Shown: in pieces, positions 17,992 through 27,087 of the stretch
How the letters are laid out: every line of letters starts with the position of its first letter
How positions within the stretch are numbered: position 1 is the stretch's first letter
Source of the DNA: Ktedonobacter racemifer DSM 44963
GTDB taxonomy: Bacteria > Chloroflexota > Ktedonobacteria > Ktedonobacterales > Ktedonobacteraceae
Direction of reading: 5' to 3'
Length of the DNA stretch: 64,000 bases
NCBI RefSeq assembly: GCF_000178855.1
Contig: NZ_ADVG01000001.1
Coordinates: 248,001 to 312,000 of the forward strand
Position numbers and translations under genes: made by a program
The notes under the pieces: model-generated
The model's database searches: none
What the model saw: only the letters and a program-made list of their open reading frames with translations
Told to the model about the DNA's origin: nothing

Positions 17992-18759
17992 ATGCAAAAC
18001 GATCCCAATTCCAACCGTAGTTGGGAGGGTACACTTGCCCTGGTCATGGCCCTCCCCATGTTTGTACTCGCCTGCATTGGCTTCTCCATTTCGCTCTTAT
18101 GGCCTCTTAGCCACTCCTGGTGGCAGGCTGATCGTGGTGCCAGCCTGTTACTTCTGCTCAGCTATATTGCGTTTGCCATCCACACCATCACTACTCATCG
18201 ACCTGTGCGCCTGCTGATGCTGCGCTATGCTCTACGCACCGCCTTCCTCATCGGCTTGCTTATTGGAGCCGCCTTACTGTGGCCTGGCCTGAGCCAGAAC
18301 TGGCGGGGTCTGGGGATTATGCTCATGGTCCTCGTACCAATTTATGTCCCGATGAACCCTGGCTACATTTTTGCTGATTTTCCCTGGAACTTTCTCATCG
18401 TTCTGCTCACTGTTCTCTGTATATTCCTGTATGGCAATCTTGGCTACCAGCTTATGCGGCGCACTGGTAGGATAGTCTATAGCCTGGAGGGCGCTTTTTT
18501 CGCGGGTATCTTTGTCCCACTCTCACTTGCATTCCTGATTGGCCTGGTACGTGACCTTCCTTGGGTCTTGCAGACAACACAGTTTCCCTTGTATGAAAGG
18601 TTAGAGTATTATTACCTCTACCTGCTCAACAGCTTCTTTTCCGTCTACTCCCAGATCATCCTGGCGCTGCTGGCCGGATGGGTGGGTGCGTTGGTGGGGA
18701 GGATGAGGAGCCACGTAGACTGCCAACGCCTCTCAAAATCTCATCGGACTGACCACTAG
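17992..18759 (+). CDS. Hypothetical integral membrane protein
   Basis: 255 residues with about six or seven hydrophobic segments: near 15-36 (LALVMALPMFVLACIGFSIS), 48-66, 78-97, 105-125, 132-150, 165-187 and 210-235. It ends in a short basic tail. No family is recognised and no catalytic motif is visible. The start is secure: AGGAGG lies 8 bases before the ATG. The last codons are read into a 26-base palindrome that marks the edge of the IS630-type element, so the true C terminus may have been altered by that insertion. It is otherwise flanked only by mobile DNA. Confidence 0.75.
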   Translation: MQNDPNSNRSWEGTLALVMALPMFVLACIGFSISLLWPLSHSWWQADRGASLLLLLSYIAFAIHTITTHRPVRLLMLRYALRTAFLIGLLIGAALLWPGLSQNWRGLGIMLMVLVPIYVPMNPGYIFADFPWNFLIVLLTVLCIFLYGNLGYQLMRRTGRIVYSLEGAFFAGIFVPLSLAFLIGLVRDLPWVLQTTQFPLYERLEYYYLYLLNSFFSVYSQIILALLAGWVGALVGRMRSHVDCQRLSKSHRTDH

Positions 18760-18770
18760 TGGTCAGTCCG
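18745..18770. repeat. Perfect 26-base palindrome at the IS630 left end
   Basis: CGGACTGACCACT followed by its exact complement, centred on CTAG. The right half is the left terminal repeat of the IS630-type element; the left half resembles the tip of its right terminal repeat. It also contains the stop of the membrane-protein gene and could act as a terminator (TTTAGCTTTT follows). Confidence 0.75.
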
Positions 18771-18817
18771 TTTAGCTTTTCCAGAGGTGGTATACTCAGC
18801 CAAAACGGAGGATGTGT

Positions 18818-19919
18818 ATGCCACACCAGCTAACCGTGACCTTGACCAATGACGAGCGAACAACTCTGGAGACCTTCATCCATCGGGGCAAAGCCAATGC
18901 CCGTACTCTCACACGTGCTCGTATTCTCCTGAAATCGGCGGAGGGCTGGAGTACCTCAGCCCTGGTCGCCGCATTCGATGTGTGCGAAGCGACGGTTACG
19001 AATGTACGAAAGCGCTTCACTCAAGGAGGACTGGAGGCTGTCTTGCATGATAAAGTCCAGCAGCATCGGCGTAGCGCGCTCTCTGGCCTACAAACTGCTC
19101 ATTTGATTGCGATCGCTTGTAGCCCCTCACCCGATGCCCACGACCATTGGACGGTGCGCCTCCTGGCACAAAAAGCCGTGGAATTGGGCTTTGTGACAAG
19201 CATTTCACCCAATACTATTCACGAAATGCTAAAAAAATGAACTCAAGCCGTGGCAGCATGAACACTGGTGCCTGCCCTCGGTGGGAGGAGAGTTCGTCGC
19301 GGCCATGGAAGATGTGCTGGACCTCTATGAAGAGCCTTATGATCCGCAGTACCCAACGATTTGCCTGGATGAGAAACCGGTCATCCTGCATGCTGATGTC
19401 CACCCACCCGTTCCCGTTGAACCAGGCAAGCCAGAGCGGATCGATTACGAGTACGAACGCAAAGGCACTCGCAATTTGTTTGTGATGGTGGAACCGCTCG
19501 CCGGGTGGCGGCACGTCGAAGTGACCATGCAACGCACTATGCAGGATTATGCCAGGGTGGTACGCTTCCTGGTAGATGAGGTCTATCCGCATGCCGAGTA
19601 CATCCGCCTGGTCCAGGACAATCTTAATACCCATACGTCTGCTGCCTTGTATGAGACCTTTCCACCAAGTGAAGCGCGCCGCATTTTGCAACGTGTCGAG
19701 TTTCATTACACACCCAAACATGGCAGCTGGTTGAATATGGCGGAAATCGAAATCGCGATTCTGGAGCGCAATGCTCTCTCGCGCCGCCTGTGCCGAGTGC
19801 TGGCGGTCGAAACGGAGCGCAACAGACAACGACGTGGCATTGCTTGGCAGTTCACCTCGCGTGATGCCCGCGTTAAGCTCGAACGACTGTATCCAGTCAA
19901 AGAACGCATGTTGGACTGA
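18818..19919 (+). pseudogene. IS630-family transposase, frameshifted at an A run
   Basis: DDE transposase of the IS630/Tc1 superfamily in two frames. The first part (to about 19238) carries the N-terminal helix-turn-helix (STSALVAAFDVCEATVTNVRKR). The second carries the catalytic residues: Asp in TICLDEKPV, Asp in LVQDNLNTH and Glu in HGSWLNMAEIEI. The frames meet at CTAAAAAAATGAAC (seven A). One A fewer would give LKNELKPWQ, the expected family sequence. The start at 18818 has GGAGG 6 bases upstream. It is either a one-base insertion or expression by slippage on the A run. Confidence 0.8.
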
Positions 19920-19925
19920 TCTCTC

Positions 19926-20585
19926 TCAGCACTGAAAGAGGAATTTGCCGGACGTTCCGTCTTCAGAAAGGAAAGCATATCCCACCCCACCCCCAAAATT
20001 GACGTAAAAAGGGAGATCAGTCGAATCCTCCAATTGCAAGAGAAGCCGCCAATGGCCTCCTGCTGGATACTCTGGCATTTGCAGAAAGACAGGGGTTCCC
20101 CCGATCTTATTTTCTATGCCAACTTCTTCCCAGAAAGCATCGTTTGGCCCCTCCACTGTTGGATCGTACATCTCGTCTGGATCAGAACCAGCAGAGAGCT
20201 GTACCGCACATTCACACGGAAGACGAACGGTTCCTGCTCTTCCCCTTTTGTACAGGCTCGGGCCTGTCAACAATGGTTGCGTGAGGAGAGGAGGGGTTCC
20301 CGGCTGGATGATGACAGCGTTCTCCCCGCCATCGGGATCATAGGTATCATCAACGAATTTCCCCTCTTCATGGGTGATGAACAGATACGCCATGCGCCCT
20401 GGGATCTCGCCGAAGAGCGTCGGATCTAAAGCAATTTGGCAAACAAAGCGCATGGGCTTGCCGGTTTGGCGAGAGAGAGGCCACTGAGGAGTAGTAAGCC
20501 AGGTGGGTTGACCGCCAAATTTCGTCACAAGCTTCGTGATAGGCTGTTGTACTTCTTCAAAGAAGAAAGTATATTTGGATCTCAT
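19926..20585 (-). CDS. DUF1963 (YwqG-like) protein
   Basis: 219-residue protein of the DUF1963 family, a cytosolic beta-rich fold of unknown biochemical role. Family hallmarks seen: near the N terminus TKFGGQPTWLTTPQWPLS, then FVCQIALDP, DGGENAVIIQPG in the middle, and the C-terminal motif MPEYPAGGHWRLLLQLED with GGGVGYAFLSEDGTSG. The start has AAGGAG 8 bases upstream. The gene converges on the IS630 transposase with 6 bases between stops and lies inside that element's inferred ends, so it looks like a passenger. It appears intact. Confidence 0.88.
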   Translation of the reverse strand: MRSKYTFFFEEVQQPITKLVTKFGGQPTWLTTPQWPLSRQTGKPMRFVCQIALDPTLFGEIPGRMAYLFITHEEGKFVDDTYDPDGGENAVIIQPGTPPLLTQPLLTGPSLYKRGRAGTVRLPCECAVQLSAGSDPDEMYDPTVEGPNDAFWEEVGIENKIGGTPVFLQMPEYPAGGHWRLLLQLEDSTDLPFYVNFGGGVGYAFLSEDGTSGKFLFQC

Positions 20586-20722
20586 CGATTTTCTCCTTGA
20601 AAAGAGCTTACAGGAAGATTACCTTGCGTTTCTCTCCTATTCTCCAGTTGTTATACAACAAGGGAAAGAAACGTGTCGATCCTCACCTTGCTCCAGAAGT
20701 CGGAGTACAGTTGCCTGGAACT

Positions 20723-21247
20723 TCAAAAGCTAAGCAGACCGACCACTAGTAAACGGAAGCATAGTTTTGCAGATTCTGCAAAACCTATGGGTAAAGTTAC
20801 ACATTGCCCCGTTCGCACATCCCAGAGACGCACCGTCTGATCTTCTCCACAGCTCGCAAGCAGCTTCTGATTTGGACTCCATACCACATCTCTAGCACAA
20901 TGCACTTGGTCTGTGACTGACCTCAAACATTCCCTTGTTTCAACATTCCAGAGACGGATACTCTTGTCTTCGCTACTACTGACAACCATGCTCCCATCCG
21001 GACTGCAAGAGATGGACCAGATACGATTGGTGTATCCCTGGATCGCTTTCAAGCAATCGCCTGTCTTGCTATCCCACAGGCGAAGCGTCTGGTCCTCTCC
21101 TCCACTTACCAAAAGCAAGCTGTTCGCGTTAAAAGCTAACGCGCGAATCCCTTGCATATGCGCATGCAGTTCTCTCAGAACAACACCTGTACTTGCATTC
21201 CATATGCGAGTAGCGCCATCCTCTCCACCACTGGCAAGCAAGGTCCC
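20723..21247 (-). pseudogene. WD40-repeat protein fragment
   Basis: About four WD40 blades remain, recognised by repeated GGEDQTLRLWDSKTG and SSSEDKSIRLWNVETR-type ends. Upstream of 21247 the frame meets stops and no earlier blade or effector domain is found, so the 5' part is lost. At the 3' end the last residues are encoded by the IS630 terminal repeat, so the original C terminus is also gone. Intact relatives are usually large, with an NB-ARC or kinase domain before the propeller; which one was present here cannot be told. Confidence 0.75.
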
Positions 21248-21253
21248 ATCATG

Positions 21254-21668
21254 ACTACTGGTAAATTAACTCAAGGGTGGTCAGATTTTGAACTGAAGGA
21301 TGGGAAATTGACGTGAATCATGGGAAGCGGTGTTCGTCATCCTGACAATGCCACTCCCCATGTCGCTTCTTCCATCGACATCTTGTACATTGGGACGTCG
21401 CGCGCAACGAGTGTTGCGTTCCTCAAAGGAGTGAACGGGGTAGGTGGTGCAGCGGAACAGAAACGTGGTCGAAGCTCTGGCCTGGCTTACAGAGCGGGTG
21501 AACAACACAGAGAAAAAGCGTTGGATCGCTGATTTCGCCCTCTCTCTGCTCTTTTTTACATGTATTACCGCTTCTCCGAGACGCTCTCGCGCTCGAATTG
21601 GCCTTCAACCACGTTCCTGTTCCGCTGCACCACAACCCCCGATGACGCGCGTCGTGTGCTTTCCCTGC
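21254..21668. other. Gap without a convincing gene
   Basis: About 415 bases after the broken WD40 gene. Frames here lack ribosome-binding sites and recognisable domains. The sequence next to 21669 resembles the region after the stop of the paralogous kinase at 1635 for only about 15 bases. Confidence 0.4.
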
Positions 21669-24600
21669 TCAGGCATCGCACTTGCAGGGAAGGGTCACCG
21701 TAAAGGTCGATCCTTTCCCGACTTCGCTGTCCACCGTAATGGCTCCCCCATGACGCTTGACGATCTCCGCCACAATGTACAACCCCATGCCCAGGCCGGG
21801 GATCGCCTTCTGCTTGGGACCAGTGGCCCGATAGAACCGCTCAAAAATCTTGTCGCACTGTTCTTGTGGGATGCCCAGGCCATGATCGTGCACACGGATG
21901 ATGGCCGTCTCTGGGGAGGCGTCGAGGTCCATCTCAACCATTTCTGCGCCGGGAGAGTACTTGATAGCATTACTGATCAGGTTGGTGAAGACCTGTCCGA
22001 GCCGGTCTTTGTCCCCGACGAGTGAGGAGGGGGCCGCACCACGCACCACAATGGCATGTGTCGTACTGAGCTGCTGCATCGTGTCGGCCACCTCGTGGAG
22101 CAACGCATCGAGATCGACCGTCTCCTGCCGATACTCCAGTTTGCCCGCCTGGATCTTGGAGACATCCAATAACTCGCCAATCAGGCGTTCAAGTTGCTTG
22201 ACGGGTCCCTCCATCCTGAAAAGCGCTGTGGCAGCCTCGTGATGGGATTGCTTTTCCAGGCGTTTTCGCACCAGTTGGGTCTGCATCTTTAACGCTGCGA
22301 GCGGGTTCCTCAGTTCATGGCTGGCCATACTGATAAAGTCATCTTTGCGTTGTTCCAGTTCCTTGCGGGCCGAATTATCCAGCACAAAGCTGATACATTG
22401 GCGCGAGTTATGCTGGAAGGCGACGCTACCCACAAGCACAGGAAAGCAGCTGCCATCTTTACACAGATACTCTTTCTCGTAGGGCTCCAGATACTGCTGG
22501 GTGTCAAGTTCCTGTTGTGCTTGCCTGGTGCGAGCCAGATAGTCTGGAGACGTCATGCGTATCCAACTCATGTTCCCGGTACGCAGGTCTTCTCGTGTAT
22601 ATCCGGTCATGCGGAGGAAACTATCGTTGGCATCCACAATCTGGTCACCTTCTGCGAGAAAGATCCCGATAATGTTGGAATTCATCAGGACGCTCGCGCG
22701 CTCCTGACTCTGGCGTAAGGCTTCCTCCATCCGTTTCTGGTCCTCGATGTCGGTGCCGGTGCCAAACCACTTAACGATCTGTCCGGTTTCATCACGCACT
22801 GGCATGGCGCGGGCTAAGACCCAGCGATAGGCTCCCGTTTGACCATTTCTGAGACGATGTTTGCTCTCAAAGGGTTCACCTGTTTCGAGGGTCTGCTGCC
22901 AGAGCGCTCGGTTGCCTTCGCGATCATCGGGATGGATGAACTGGAGATGAGCCCATCGGTCGCTTTGCATGTGCTCAGGCGTGAACCCGGTATAGTCACA
23001 CCAGCGCTGATTCAAGTAATCGAGACGGCCATTGGGGAACATGGTCCACACAAACTGTGGCAGCGTCTCGGCCAGCACGCGCCAGTTCTCCTCGCTTTCT
23101 TTGAGTTGCTGCTCGGCTCGTTTCTGCTCCTCAATGTCGGTGCTAGTGCCAAACCATTTGAGGATCTGGCCGGATTCATTACGCACTGGCATGGCGCGAG
23201 CTAAGAACCAGCGATACTCCCCGGTCGTGCCATGGCGCAGGCGCAGTTCTATTTCATACACCCCGCCGGTCTGGACGGCGCGCTGCCACACGGAGAGGAC
23301 GCGTTGCCGGTCCTCAGGATGGAGGCACTGGAGCCATCCCTCCCCCTGGGCCCCTTCGGTGCTCAGGCCAGTATAGTCGCGCCAGCGTTGATTAAACGAG
23401 TCACGATAGCCGTCCGGTCGCCCGGTCCAGACCAGCTGGGGGATGGCATCGATCAGGGCACGCAGTTCCTCTTCAGCCTGCTTTTTGTCATGAATATCGG
23501 TGCAGGTGCCAACCCAATGCAGGATCGTGCCCTGGGCATTACGCTGCGGCACGCCTCGGACCAGAAACCAGCGATAGGCTCCACTGGTGCCGTCTTGCAA
23601 GCGATGTTCCACTTCATAGGGCACCCCTGTCTCGATGGAGGTCTGCCACGCCTCCCATACTCGTTGTCGGTCATCAGGATGCACACCCGCCATCCAGCCA
23701 GCTCCTTCGGCCTGTTCGTGGGTCATTGCCAGAAAGTCGATCAAGCGTTGATTGTTGTAGGTGATCGACCCATCAGGTCCTGCGATCCAGACAAATTGGG
23801 GGATAGCATCGATCAGGACACGCAGTTCTGCTTCGGCCTGCTTTTTGTCATGAATATCGGTGCAGGTGCCAAACCATTTGACGATCTGACCTGCTTCATC
23901 GCGCACCGGCGTGCCGCGGGCTAAGAACCAGCGATAGGCTCCCGTTTGGTCATCCCTGAGACGATATTCGATCTCATAGGCTTCACCCGAGGCAAGCGCA
24001 TGATGCCAGACCGTTAAGGTGTGCTCAAGATCGTCCGGGTGTAAAAACTGGCTCCATCCATGGCCCAATGCGTGTTCGGGGGAGGAACCACTATAGTCAT
24101 ACCACCGTTGATTCCAGTACTCCACCGATCCATCTGGCGAGGTCGTCCACACCAACTGTGGAACCGTTTCGGCCAGCACGCGCCAGTTTTCCTCGCTTTC
24201 TTTGAGCTTCTGCTCGGCTCGTTTCTGCTCCTCGATGTCAGTGCAGGTGCCAAACCATTTCAGGATCGTCCCCTGATCATCCTTGTAAGGCATTGCTCGG
24301 ACAAGGAACCAGCGATAGGCTCCGGTCGTGCCATGGCGCAGGCGCAGTTCTGTTTCATAGGGCCTGTCGGTTTGGACGGCACGCTGCCACACCTCCAGGA
24401 TGCGTTGTTGGTCATCGGGGTGGATGGCCTGGAGCCAGCCGTCGCCTTGGTATTGTTCAGCGGTCATGTCGGTAGAGTCACACCAGCGTCGGTTACTGTA
24501 TTCACGCGAGCCATCGGGGCGTGCCATCCAGACAAGTTGGGGGATGGCATCGATCAGGACACGTAGTTCGTCTTCGGCGTGTTTGCGTTCGGTGATATCC

Positions 24601-25334
24601 CGACCTGCACAGATGAGATACTCGATCTGCTGGCTGGCATCACGATGGGCGGTAATCGTCATCAAAATGTCCAGGGACAGGTCAGTTCGTGGATGGATTC
24701 TGGCCTCAAAGCGCACAATTTCTCCCTGCCTGGCTCTGGCAATGGCTGCGCGCAAGTGCTCTTGAACCACCAGGTCAGAAGACCACGCAGGCAGGTCGGT
24801 CAACGGTGTGCCCACCACCTGCTCCCGTCGGAGGTGCGCATCGGCCAGAGGACGCTGATTGATGTCGAGGACCAGTCCGTCAGGAGTCACGATCGTGACT
24901 CCGTCAGAGAAGCTTTCCAGGAGATCCCGATACATCTGTTCGTTCCGGCTCAAAGCATCCTGGAAGTGTGGTGGTTCCAGGTTTTTATGGAAAAAGAGCG
25001 CGAGTCCTTCGTCTGTCGGTGAGAGAGAGACGTGCAGCCAGCTGTTGGTGGCGGGAGACACATACTCCACTTCGGTTGGTTCGCGAGTCTGTTTGGCCTT
25101 GTGGACGGCCTGGTAGAGCGACGGGCTGACCAGGTGGGGCGCGCCACACCACAAGGACGTGCCACAGACCTCCTCTCGCGTGGTTCTGGAGAGCGTCTGG
25201 GCGCTCGCATTGGCATAGACAATGGTCTCAGTGTCATCGACGACAAATACGGCATCAGGAAGGGTCTCAAGCATGTGGAGGAGCGTCTCACGCGACCCAG
25301 GAGTGACACGCTTGGTCTGCTTGGCATTGGACAT
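21669..25334 (-). CDS. Histidine kinase with eight PAS domains
   Basis: 1,221-residue cytosolic sensor kinase with no membrane segment. PAS/PAC domains lie at about 15-125, 131-255, 257-375, 384-500, 504-621, 625-742, 751-870 and 873-990. The third to seventh are near-copies, each with VLxExxPQxVW-type starts and WFGTCTDI-type ends. HisKA carries the phospho-acceptor at His1006 (SMASHELRNPLAALK); HATPase has NLISNAIKYSPG and GLGMGLYIVAEI and ends at the C terminus. GGGAGG lies 10 bases before the ATG. The internal PAS repeats suggest expansion by duplication. It is the paralogue of the gene at 1-1635. No partner regulator is adjacent. Confidence 0.95.
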   Translation of the reverse strand: MSNAKQTKRVTPGSRETLLHMLETLPDAVFVVDDTETIVYANASAQTLSRTTREEVCGTSLWCGAPHLVSPSLYQAVHKAKQTREPTEVEYVSPATNSWLHVSLSPTDEGLALFFHKNLEPPHFQDALSRNEQMYRDLLESFSDGVTIVTPDGLVLDINQRPLADAHLRREQVVGTPLTDLPAWSSDLVVQEHLRAAIARARQGEIVRFEARIHPRTDLSLDILMTITAHRDASQQIEYLICAGRDITERKHAEDELRVLIDAIPQLVWMARPDGSREYSNRRWCDSTDMTAEQYQGDGWLQAIHPDDQQRILEVWQRAVQTDRPYETELRLRHGTTGAYRWFLVRAMPYKDDQGTILKWFGTCTDIEEQKRAEQKLKESEENWRVLAETVPQLVWTTSPDGSVEYWNQRWYDYSGSSPEHALGHGWSQFLHPDDLEHTLTVWHHALASGEAYEIEYRLRDDQTGAYRWFLARGTPVRDEAGQIVKWFGTCTDIHDKKQAEAELRVLIDAIPQFVWIAGPDGSITYNNQRLIDFLAMTHEQAEGAGWMAGVHPDDRQRVWEAWQTSIETGVPYEVEHRLQDGTSGAYRWFLVRGVPQRNAQGTILHWVGTCTDIHDKKQAEEELRALIDAIPQLVWTGRPDGYRDSFNQRWRDYTGLSTEGAQGEGWLQCLHPEDRQRVLSVWQRAVQTGGVYEIELRLRHGTTGEYRWFLARAMPVRNESGQILKWFGTSTDIEEQKRAEQQLKESEENWRVLAETLPQFVWTMFPNGRLDYLNQRWCDYTGFTPEHMQSDRWAHLQFIHPDDREGNRALWQQTLETGEPFESKHRLRNGQTGAYRWVLARAMPVRDETGQIVKWFGTGTDIEDQKRMEEALRQSQERASVLMNSNIIGIFLAEGDQIVDANDSFLRMTGYTREDLRTGNMSWIRMTSPDYLARTRQAQQELDTQQYLEPYEKEYLCKDGSCFPVLVGSVAFQHNSRQCISFVLDNSARKELEQRKDDFISMASHELRNPLAALKMQTQLVRKRLEKQSHHEAATALFRMEGPVKQLERLIGELLDVSKIQAGKLEYRQETVDLDALLHEVADTMQQLSTTHAIVVRGAAPSSLVGDKDRLGQVFTNLISNAIKYSPGAEMVEMDLDASPETAIIRVHDHGLGIPQEQCDKIFERFYRATGPKQKAIPGLGMGLYIVAEIVKRHGGAITVDSEVGKGSTFTVTLPCKCDA

Positions 25335-25933
25335 ACGGTGGTAGCCTCCCTTTCACGTACCCCCCATCCCTGAGAACGAAAATGCATTCCTGCTCGAACC
25401 GAAAGCACGTCTAGTGAAATGATGTGATATCTGTGAGAAACAAGCAAGCTGGACTGGACTCCAGTACCAGGTCTCGAAAGAACAAGAGAACGAGCAACCA
25501 CGAGAGACGCTCAAGAAGCAGAGCATCCTCGAAACGTGAGGAAACAGTGCTGAGAACGCTGCTCCTTTTGCTTCTTCTCTTAGAGAAAAACGTTCTTGCG
25601 AGCGTCAGTGGTGGCTTCGTGTTGTTGGTCGTTCCGTTCTTTCTCACGGGCCTGGGTGTAAACCCCAACATTATCAGGCTGATGCCCACTTTGGGGGTTT
25701 ACTGCCTGCTTCCTGAGCTGAAGGAGATCTGCAGTGTGCAAAAAATCCAGCTTGTGATGAGTAGCAAGTACGCGAGAGCACATGATCTGGTGTTATCGCT
25801 TCTTGTCGACGGATCTTGCGCCAATTCGCTGGAAGGATGTCCTTTTTAGATCATGCCTATTCGTCGTATGTATAAAGGCGGAATGCTTAGCACCCTTTGA
25901 TAGAGAAACGTCAAGAACGGAAAGAATAATATC
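25335..25933. other. Gap; contains an inverted repeat
   Basis: A 141-codon open frame (25424-25849) has no ribosome-binding site and an unnatural leucine-run product, so it is not called. GTAAACCCC (25658-25666) and GGGGGTTTAC (25693-25702) form an inverted repeat around 26 bases, possibly an old element end. The start of the YCII gene has GGAAAGA upstream. Confidence 0.45.
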
Positions 25934-26293
25934 ATGAAATACGTGCTTTTGTTTTGCGCAGCTTCCCAGGATCTGGAAGCATGGCAGGCGCTGTCTGATG
26001 AGGCTCGCGCCTACAAGCGTGCGCAGGCCAGTCAGTGGATAGCCGAACACAGCGCTCAGATTCGTAAGAGCTATGGACTCCATCTGCCCCATACCGTCAC
26101 CAGCGTCCATTTTGGCGCAGGCAGTCAACCGCTCGTGACTGATGGCCCCTTCCTTGAGGGCACAGAAGTGATTGGTGGTTTGGCTGAGATTGAGGTGGCC
26201 GATCTTGATGAAGCGTTGCAACTCGCCAAGACATGGTCTGTCCACACGCCAGGCCACCCGGTGGTCGAGATCTGGCCCATGGTAGAGGAGTAG
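25934..26293 (+). CDS. YCII/DGPF-domain protein
   Basis: 119-residue small alpha/beta protein of the YCII-related family. It begins with the typical MKYVLLFCA strand and carries the DGPF-type motif (TDGPFLEG, about residues 69-76) followed by GGLAEIEVADLDEALQLAK. Many members are encoded beside ECF sigma factors and have no proven enzymatic role. Here the expected sigma-factor gene is absent; downstream lie a truncated tnpB on the opposite strand and the tail of a transporter gene. The gene itself looks complete. Confidence 0.88.
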   Translation: MKYVLLFCAASQDLEAWQALSDEARAYKRAQASQWIAEHSAQIRKSYGLHLPHTVTSVHFGAGSQPLVTDGPFLEGTEVIGGLAEIEVADLDEALQLAKTWSVHTPGHPVVEIWPMVEE

Positions 26294-26305
26294 CACTCCA
26301 TGACC

Positions 26306-26714
26306 GATAAAAGCTCAGTTTGCTTTTCTTCTTGCTCTTGAATGTGGGCCGACCGGTCTTGTTTCCCTTTTTCAAGCCGTCAAAATACGCGGCCCAGGCT
26401 TTTGCCAGGTCGAGGAACGGCTGATCGGAGGCATTCTTGGTAACCTCCCAGGTCCAGGGGTACTCTTGCCGTCGGATCTAGTTGAATTGCTTCTTCAATT
26501 TCAAAGCGGTTGGGTTCTCGCCCGCTTGATACTGTCGGTTCCATTCTGCCAGTGCCCAGTTCCAGGTAAATCGAGCAACACCTGCAGCTCTGACAAAATA
26601 GCCTTTCTGCTCTTCTGTTGGATGGAGGCGTATCTTATGCGCGCGAATCATTGCCCACCTCTCCTGATAGACGTCAAAACCCCTTATTTCTTCTAGCATA
26701 GAACATTTTTTCAC
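26306..26714 (-). pseudogene. tnpB: tnpB N-terminal fragment with nonsense mutation
   Basis: Nearly identical to the first third of the intact tnpB at 37.2 kb. CAG (Gln) of KKQFNQIRRQEY is TAG here, and the copy ends after KLSFY at 26306. Its left-end flank (to about 26797) is also shared with the intact copy. Confidence 0.85.
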
Positions 26715-26797
26715 ATCTGTCTATGAGAAGGTGCTTTATGGGCATATTGCCACGCTTTACCTCCATTCTCCTCTCTTTTTGAGAACTGTTGAAAACT
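26306..26797 (-). repeat. About 490-base repeat shared with the intact tnpB element
   Basis: Matches 37055-37548 in inverted orientation: left-end flank plus the first third of tnpB, with a few substitutions. The left end lies near TTTTCAACAGTTCTCAAAAA. Confidence 0.85.
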
Positions 26798-26798
26798 C

Positions 26799-27060
26799 TT
26801 TCAAACATTGGTCGAGGATACATTGCGAGGCCGCATCTTTGGCGCGATGCTGGCGGCCAATGGTATGGTGAGCCTAGTCGGAATGCTACTCGCAGGCGCA
26901 TTGGGCAACCGCCTCGGGCCGGTACTCCTTCTCAATGTTCAGGGTGGCACATATGTCGTCAGCGGAGTATTGCTCTTCCTGGTTTTCCGCTTGAAGCCCT
27001 TGTTGCTTCAAGAGAAAGCGCTGGATCGAGGAGACCACGTCTCTTCACCAAACGGCGGCA
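26799..27060 (+). pseudogene. MFS-type transporter fragment
   Basis: The frame reads like the last two membrane helices of a major-facilitator permease (LRGRIFGAMLAANGMVSL, GNRLGPVLLLNV, SGVLLFLVFRL). Its 5' part is cut by the left end of a tnpB element and its 3' end by the right end of the iscB element, so only about 85 codons remain. Confidence 0.6.
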
Positions 27061-27066
27061 CGGAAG

Positions 27067-27087
27067 CCCCGGCGTTCACGCCTGGGG
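27067..27087 (-). repeat. Right-end hairpin of iscB element 1
   Basis: CCCCGGCGT / ACGCCTGGGG stem; the iscB stop codon (27076-27078) lies in its centre. Confidence 0.7.

Larger units (their letters stand above)
18760..20745 (+). mobile_element. IS630-family element enclosing a DUF1963 gene
   Basis: The left end TGGTCAGTCCGTTTAGCTTTT (18760 onward) is matched in inverted orientation by AAAAGCTAAGCAGACCGACCA (20725-20745), with CTAG on both outer sides, as expected for IS630-type insertion at TA. This makes a 1,986-base unit holding the transposase and, on the opposite strand, a DUF1963 gene. A shorter end near 19910 (GGACTGATC) is possible but matches far less well. Confidence 0.6.

Noticed and set aside
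19905..19921. Alternative right end of the IS630 element (GGACTGATC)
   Set aside because: Matches the left end over only about nine bases, while 20725-20745 matches over more than fifteen and is flanked by CTAG; kept as a less likely option.
23232..23924. 230-codon plus-strand frame
   Set aside because: Antisense shadow of the PAS repeats in the large kinase.
22800..24600. Repeated blocks of about 350 bases
   Set aside because: They are the PAS domains of one large kinase gene, not a mobile or CRISPR repeat.
25424..25849. 141-codon plus-strand frame
   Set aside because: No ribosome-binding site, a leucine run and no recognisable domain; includes an inverted repeat that suggests element debris.
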